Notes under the pieces: model-generated
What the model was told of the DNA's origin: nothing
Database searches by the model: none
Seen by the model: the letters and a program-made list of their open reading frames with translations, nothing else
Program-made: the position numbers and the translations under genes
Shown: in pieces, positions 59,286-64,000 of the stretch
How positions within the stretch are numbered: the first letter of the stretch is position 1
Layout of the letters: every line of letters starts with the position of its first letter
Assembly (NCBI GenBank): GCA_963792655.1
Contig: CAWBWU010000002.1
Location: forward strand, 30,415-94,414
Length of the DNA stretch: 64,000 nucleotides
Source of the DNA: DOZZ01 sp963792655
GTDB taxonomy: Bacteria > Acidobacteriota > Terriglobia > Bryobacterales > Bryobacteraceae
Direction: 5' to 3'

Positions 59286-59938
59286 TCGAGGAGGTTCGGG
59301 CATTGCTTGAAAAATGCAGCGACAAGGAACGCCGTCGGCTTCTGCGTGAGTTGCAGGGAACGATGTTCCGCCACCCTTTCGAGGTCCGGATGAATGCGAG
59401 TGCAGAGGTAATATTTGGCGGCGCTTGATCGTGCTAACGAAATGAGTCTTAGAGGTATCCGCGGCTTGATCGGAGAAGCGACGTTCGTTCTCGAAGTCGC
59501 TCCCTTACTCCATGGATGGGAGAACATCGCGGTGGTCGGTGATTTACCCTATGATGCGGCGCTGAGAGACCGCATTTCAACAGTGACTGTCCAAATAAAA
59601 ATGCAGAGTCGGAAGGGAGGCGTCGCATGGCTGTGATCCGGCGTTCCAGTGGTGGAGGTTCAAAGATCGCGTGGGGGCATGCGCGACGGTGTGGACACCC
59701 GCCCATATCGCTTCGGAGACTTCAATATCTTGGCCGTTTGCATGGAACCGTCATACGCCCGCTGGGACAGATTCCATTACATTCCGGAACGATGGCTCTT
59801 CCCCGTCCTGAGAATCCGGCTTTGATCCAAAAGTTGCAGCCCGTGGCGGAGAAGCCAAACCTGATTTGGACAAATGATTTCAACGAATCTGTTCGTCGGC
59901 TGCGCTCGGGCCGATCTCGGCCAGCTGCGGGCGGTTGA
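59282..59938 (+). pseudogene. Probable type II restriction endonuclease, multiply frameshifted
   Basis: ATG 59,282 starts MIEEVRALLEKCSDKERRRL. Frame changes near 59,410, 59,625, 59,680 and 59,810 link NASAEV, RANEMSLRGIRGLIGEATF, VGDLPYDAALRDR, VTVQIKMQSRKGG, DTRPYRFGDFNILAVCMEPS and PALIQKLQPVAEKPN. DLPYD...QIKMQ fits a PD-(D/E)XK-like core with D and QxK. The context (HTH gene coupled upstream, methyltransferase divergent) makes a cognate endonuclease the best call. The family is not named with certainty. Confidence 0.6.
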
Positions 59939-60779
59939 TCAACGAGCCCGTAGGAGAATCTGGGCGCAGGGGCAGTCAGTTCGCGAAGCATCGGCTGAGC
60001 TTTTCCTTTGGTGCTCGATGAGATAGGTGCTGAGGCTTTTGGCCAGCATGACGAAGTCCGAGGGGATCATGAGCACCGGTGGTGCTGTTATTTTCGGCGC
60101 CGATTTCCGAGAGCATTTGCATACGCCGCAATTCCAGCGCCGCTGGGTTGCCGGCCATTTGCTCCGCGGCTTGCGAGAGCTTCAGCGAGGCCTCCAGTTC
60201 CGCCTCCGCCTTGATGATCCGCGCCCGTTTTTCGCGGATCGCCTCCGCCTGCATGGCCATGACCTGCTGCATGGCCTCGGGCAATTCCACATCCTTCATT
60301 TCGAACCGCTCGACTTCCAGTCCCCACGCCACCGTGGAAGGCGCAATCCCCGCGCGCAGCAGATCGTTGATTTTGTCGCGCTGCTGGAGCACCTCGTCGA
60401 GATCGTGCTGGCCGATGATGTTTCGCAGGCTGGTCAGCGCCAATTGATAGACCGCCGCCGCCGAGTTGTTCACCGCGATCACCGACTTTGCCGGGTCCAC
60501 GATTTTATACCAGAGGACGGCGTTCACTTTGATCGTCACGCTATCCCGCGTGATGGTCTCCTGCTGCTCGGCGGAGACGGTGGAAATGCGGATATCGATC
60601 ATGACGGAGCGCTCGATTCCCAGCGGAATGATCCAATACATTCCCGGTCCTCGCGTGCCGGTGTAACGACCAAGCCGAAAAATGACGCCGCGTTGATACT
60701 CCTGAGCCACACGCAAGCCGGACAGCAATAGAAAGGCGATGACGGCGATGAAGATAAACATAGGCTCCCATGCTCGCAT
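59939..60779 (-). CDS. Slipin / stomatin-like SPFH protein, C-terminal frameshift
   Basis: ATG 60,779 gives MRAWEP and a membrane segment (MFIFIAVIAFLLLSGLRVA), then the SPFH domain (EYQRGVIFRLGRYTGTRGPG, QETITRDSVTIKVNAVLWYK) and the long helical region (EAIREKRARIIKAEAELEAS). Near 60,085 a frame change turns STTGAHDP into STTVLMIPSDFVMLAKSLS, continuing to TGA 59,939-59,941. Slipins organise membrane microdomains and often pair with NfeD; no nfeD is here. The stop abuts the nuclease stop on the other strand. Confidence 0.88.
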
Positions 60780-60876
60780 GGCGATGGCGCGTGAGAACAG
60801 GGCAATCGGAGCATCTCCAGTCCGCCACTCCCGCGCGCCATCTTTTCGAGGGAATTCTTGCGCTCCGGCATCCCCC

Positions 60877-62995
60877 ATGCTATTATTCAAAGTCATGTTT
60901 GGCTGGCTTCATATTAGAAAGTCTAAGCCGACTGCAGCGGGGAGATCGAACCGGCAGGCGGGCGGGAATGGGCGCGATTCGGCTTCTTTGGCGGTCGCCG
61001 GGGCGTTCCCCTTGGGCCTGGCCCCCGATACTCTGAAGCCGCATCCCCTGCTCTCCGTTTTGCCGGAGGGCGCTCTGGATCGGCTGCTCGTGGAAGCGGG
61101 TCCCACGGAATTTCCCAAGGGCACGGTGATTTTCCGGGAGCACGGCCCCTGTGATGCCATCTTTCTCATTATCAGCGGCCGCTGCGAGGCGCGCCGGCGG
61201 GGCGCGAATGGGCAGGAAATCGTGGAGGAGGTGCTGGGGCCGGGCGACACACTGGGTGAGCGCGCGCTGCTCAATCGCGAGCCGCATCGGCACACCGCGG
61301 TGGTGGTGACTCATGCGGTTCTTCTGCGGATTCCCAGCGAGGAGTTGCAGGGGCTGTTCGCAAAAGATCCGTACTTCGCGGGGCGCTTTTCGCAAGCGGT
61401 GGTGGCCCGCAACGTGCGCGCTGGCCGGCAGCTTCTGCGCGCGGGGGCTCCAGTCCGCCGCGTCGTCACGATCCTGCCGCTTTCCCTCCGCGTGGATTCC
61501 GATGCGGTCGTGCGCCAGCTCGCGTCCTCGATTTTTCGGATCACGGGCCAGCGGGTGCTCACAGTGCGGCTCGGTCCGGCCCACGAGGGCCTCTGCGTGA
61601 CGGATTGCCGGGTGCGGGAAGCCTCCGCAGGGCGCGGACTTCCGGCTGGGAGGCGAGCTTTCCTCCCGCGAAGAGGGCTGTGATGAACTGCGGCTGACCG
61701 CGGAGGCCAAGCCAGGCGAACGGGCCGCGATGGCCTCGCTGATCAGCCATTGCGCGCGGCACTATGATTTCGTCCTCCTTCAGATTCAGCCGGAAACGCC
61801 GGTGTCCGCGACGATCGAATGCGTCGTCGAGTCCGATCTCGCCTACATTCTGCTCCAGCCCAGCACGCAGAATCTTTACGATTTCAAGCTGTTCCTCCAT
61901 GAGCTGAACAACCGCTCGAAGGATGCGGTGAGCACGGTGAAGCCAATCTTGTGCGCCGAGGAAGCCATCGCCGCGCCCGATTTTCACATGGCCTTAAAGG
62001 AACTCGGCATTCCGGCGCATTCCATCGTCCGCGGCTTTCCGCTGCTGGAAACGACTGCTCCACGGACAAGCGGTTTCCACTTCATATCAACCGGCTGGCG
62101 CGGGAGATCGCGCGCTGCCGGGTGGGCCTGGCGCTTTCCTCGGGCGGGGCGAAAGGGCTGGCGCACATCGGCGTCATCCAGGTGCTCGAGGAAAATGGCA
62201 TCGAAATCGATTGCATCACGGGAGCGAGCATGGGCGCTTACATTGGCGCGATCTGGGCCTATGGCCTGGATGGCGTGATGCTGGAGAAGACGGCGCGCGA
62301 ACTGGAAGGGCGCTGGGGCCTGATGCATCTGCTGGATCCGGTGATCCCTCCGCGCCGGGGATTCGTGCGCACGCGCCGCACCGTGGCGCGGCTGCGCAAG
62401 TCCATCGGCGGCGTGCATTTTTCAGAACTCGTTCGTCCGCTGCGCGTCATCGCCACTCACCTGGACACGCTGGAGCGGGTCGTCTTCTCCAGCGGTGATG
62501 TGGCGTCCGCCGTGGAAGCGAGCATCGCGATTCCGGGCGTCTGCGTCCCGGTGACCCTGGACGGCGAAACTTACATCGATGGCGGGATTTCCGATCCGCT
62601 GCCGGTGGATGTGCTGGCGGAAATGGGGGTGGAAAGAATCATCGCCGTGAACGTGATTCCGCCGCCGGAACGCATCCGCTTCTGGCTGGATGCCGAGCGC
62701 GAGACGAATGGGCGCGAAGGGCGGCGCACCGCTTTCGGAAGATTCCTCAACCAGCACTTCAACTATCTCGCGCATGGCAATATTCTCGATACCATGATGC
62801 AGGCGGTCACGGGCGCGCAGACTCGCGTGGCCGAAAGTCTCGTCCCGGGAAGCGGACGTGCTGCTGCGTCCGCTCGCTGGCGACGCGGTGTGGCATGACT
62901 TCACTCATCCCCAGAAATTCATCGCGCTTGGGCGCAGCGTTGCGGAAGCGCAGCTCACGCGAGTTGAAAGCCCTGGCCCAGGGAACCCCTTATGA
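60877..62995 (+). CDS. cNMP-binding patatin-like phospholipase (NTE type), frameshifted
   Basis: A protein of about 700 residues split by frame changes near 61,632, 62,065 and 62,850. Part 1 (to about residue 200) is a cyclic-nucleotide-binding domain (PKGTVIFREHGPCDAIFLII, GPGDTLGERALLNREPHRH). Part 2 is a Rossmann-like domain as in NTE/RssA-type proteins. Part 3 is the patatin domain: oxyanion loop SSGGAKGLAHIG, nucleophile GASMGAYIG and catalytic Asp in DGGISDPLPVD. It probably hydrolyses phospholipid or lysophospholipid under cAMP/c-di-GMP-like control. Start 60,877 is 97 bp from the divergent slipin start. Its stop overlaps the next ATG. Confidence 0.85.
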
Positions 62996-64000
62996 ACCTG
63001 AAAAACCGCTGGCCCTCCGGAGCACCCTCGCTGCGTGACTGGCAGATGGCCCGCCTGCGCACCTATCTCAGCGACACCGTCCTGCCGTTTCTCGGCGCAC
63101 TATGGACGGCTTTTTGCGAAGGAAGGCGTCACGCCCGGGATGCTGCGGACGCCCGATGACCTGAGACGCATCCCTTTCACGTCGAAGAGCGACTTCGTTG
63201 CGAAGGAAGGCGGCGCTGATCCGGTGCGGGATTTCGTTCTCATCCCGGATAAGGCGGTTTTGGCGCGCCGAGCTTCGACAATCGCTAAAGCGCTGGTGCG
63301 CGGGCGGGCGGCTGTCGAGCACGAGTTCTCGGAAGAGTTTCGACCGCTGCTTTTGACGAGCACGACCGGGCGGAGCGCGGAGCCGGTGCCCTTCTTTTAC
63401 ACCGCGCACGATATTCAGAACCTACGCGTGGGAGGCGCGCGCGTGATGAGCGTCTGCGGCTCGAACCAAGACATGCGGATGTTCAATATGTTCCCCTTCG
63501 CTCCGCATCTGGCGTTCTGGATCACGCATTATGCGGGAAAGGAGTTTGGCGTGTTTGTTCTCGATTCCGGCGGCGGGAAGGCGATGGGAACCGAGGGCAA
63601 CCTCCGGCTGATCAAAAAGATCAAACCGGATGTGCTCATCGGCATGCCCACCTTTATCTATCACGTCCTGATGGAAGCGGTGGAGTCCGGCCTGGCGCTG
63701 CCCAACTTGCGGAAGATCGTGCTGGGCGGTGAAAAAGCGCCCTTGGGGATGCGGCGGAAACTTCGCGCGCTGGCCAAGGCGCTCGGAGCGGAACGCGTGG
63801 ATGTCCTGCGCACTTACGGATTCACGGAGGCCAAGCTGGCCTGGGCCGAATGCCCGTTTCAGGAAGACTCCGGCTCCTCTGGTTACCACGTTCACCCCGA
63901 TCTTTCGCTGATCGAAATCGTGGACCCAAAGACCGGCGAACCGCGCGGCGAAGGCGAACCGGGCGAGATTGTTTTCACGCCGCTGGCGGCGCGCGGCAGC
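62992..64000 (+). CDS. Phenylacetate-CoA ligase-like adenylate-forming enzyme, 3' end outside window
   Basis: ATG 62,992 overlaps the patatin stop (ATGA). MNLKNRWPSGAPSLRDWQMA is followed by a frame change near 63,090, then HYGRLFAKEGVTPGMLRTPD, LLTSTTGRSAEPVPFF (P-loop-like), VLIGMPTFIYHVLMEA, LGGEKAPLG and RTYGFTEAKLAWAE (the YGxTE motif). The family adenylates a carboxylic acid and makes its CoA thioester. Translational coupling to the lipase suggests re-activation of released fatty acids. At least 335 residues are present; the C-terminal lid domain is missing from the window. Confidence 0.8.

Noticed and set aside
55349..59938. Prophage
   Set aside because: No integrase, capsid, terminase, portal or lysis gene is present; only restriction-type genes and small frames.

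Overview
This window is a GC-rich, gene-dense bacterial chromosome segment that most resembles Acidobacteriota of the Bryobacterales/Solibacter type. That placement is an inference. It rests on a secreted beta-propeller protein ending in the Solibacter-type C-terminal domain (53.2-55.3 kb), Tat-type Gfo/Idh/MocA oxidoreductases, an ankyrin protein fused to squalene-cyclase-like repeats, a DUF4337 protein, and dispersed GC-rich intergenic repeats. No rRNA, tRNA, CRISPR array, intact transposase or phage structural gene was seen.

Layout. 0-4.9 kb: DUF72 tail, secreted S9 peptidase, M23 peptidase and NDH-2. 4.8-8.5 kb (minus): uvrA coupled to fabD. 8.6-21.6 kb (plus): DUF4337, addB-addA, recO, glyQ-glyS and ppdK in a tight run with ATGA/GTGA overlaps. 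21.6-28.7 kb (minus): a DAP/lysine operon dapE-asd-lysC-dapB-(repeat gap)-dapA-dapD-SDR. 29-32.4 kb (minus): SDR, then an MFS exporter and a UGT-like glycosyltransferase. 32.7-42.6 kb (mostly plus): ankyrin/heme/cyclase-fold fusion, cytochrome c, dienelactone hydrolase, guanine deaminase, alkyltransferase-like protein, MerR/TipAS regulator, Gfo/Idh/MocA, and a coupled cupredoxin / HD-GYP / outer-membrane-barrel operon. 44.9-48.0 kb: leuB-leuC-leuD. 48.0-52.1 kb (minus): argF-argG-argH-argR under a tandem ARG-box operator. 52.1-55.3 kb: S1/P1 nuclease and the propeller protein. 55.3-59.9 kb: a decayed restriction-modification island. 59.9-64 kb: slipin, cNMP-binding patatin lipase and a phenylacetate-CoA-ligase-like gene cut by the window edge.

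Two caveats shape the reading. First, about 17 of roughly 55 genes, including essential ones (glyS, dapA, dapD, asd, argG, argH), carry one or more single-base frame changes while the protein continues perfectly in another frame; one lies in a run of six T. I read most of these as consensus indel errors of a long-read or metagenome assembly, and give each such gene as one full-length entry with approximate break positions. Second, at about 58.30 kb a type I restriction subunit (+) and a DNA methyltransferase (-) are cut at the same point, one inside its Walker A motif and one before its SAM-binding motif. That is a real deletion/recombination scar or an assembly join, not a sequencing slip.

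Regulatory reading: the arg operon carries its own repressor gene and two ARG boxes 20 bp apart centre to centre, so it should be autoregulated by arginine. The cupredoxin/HD-GYP/barrel operon suggests an envelope sensor feeding c-di-GMP turnover.
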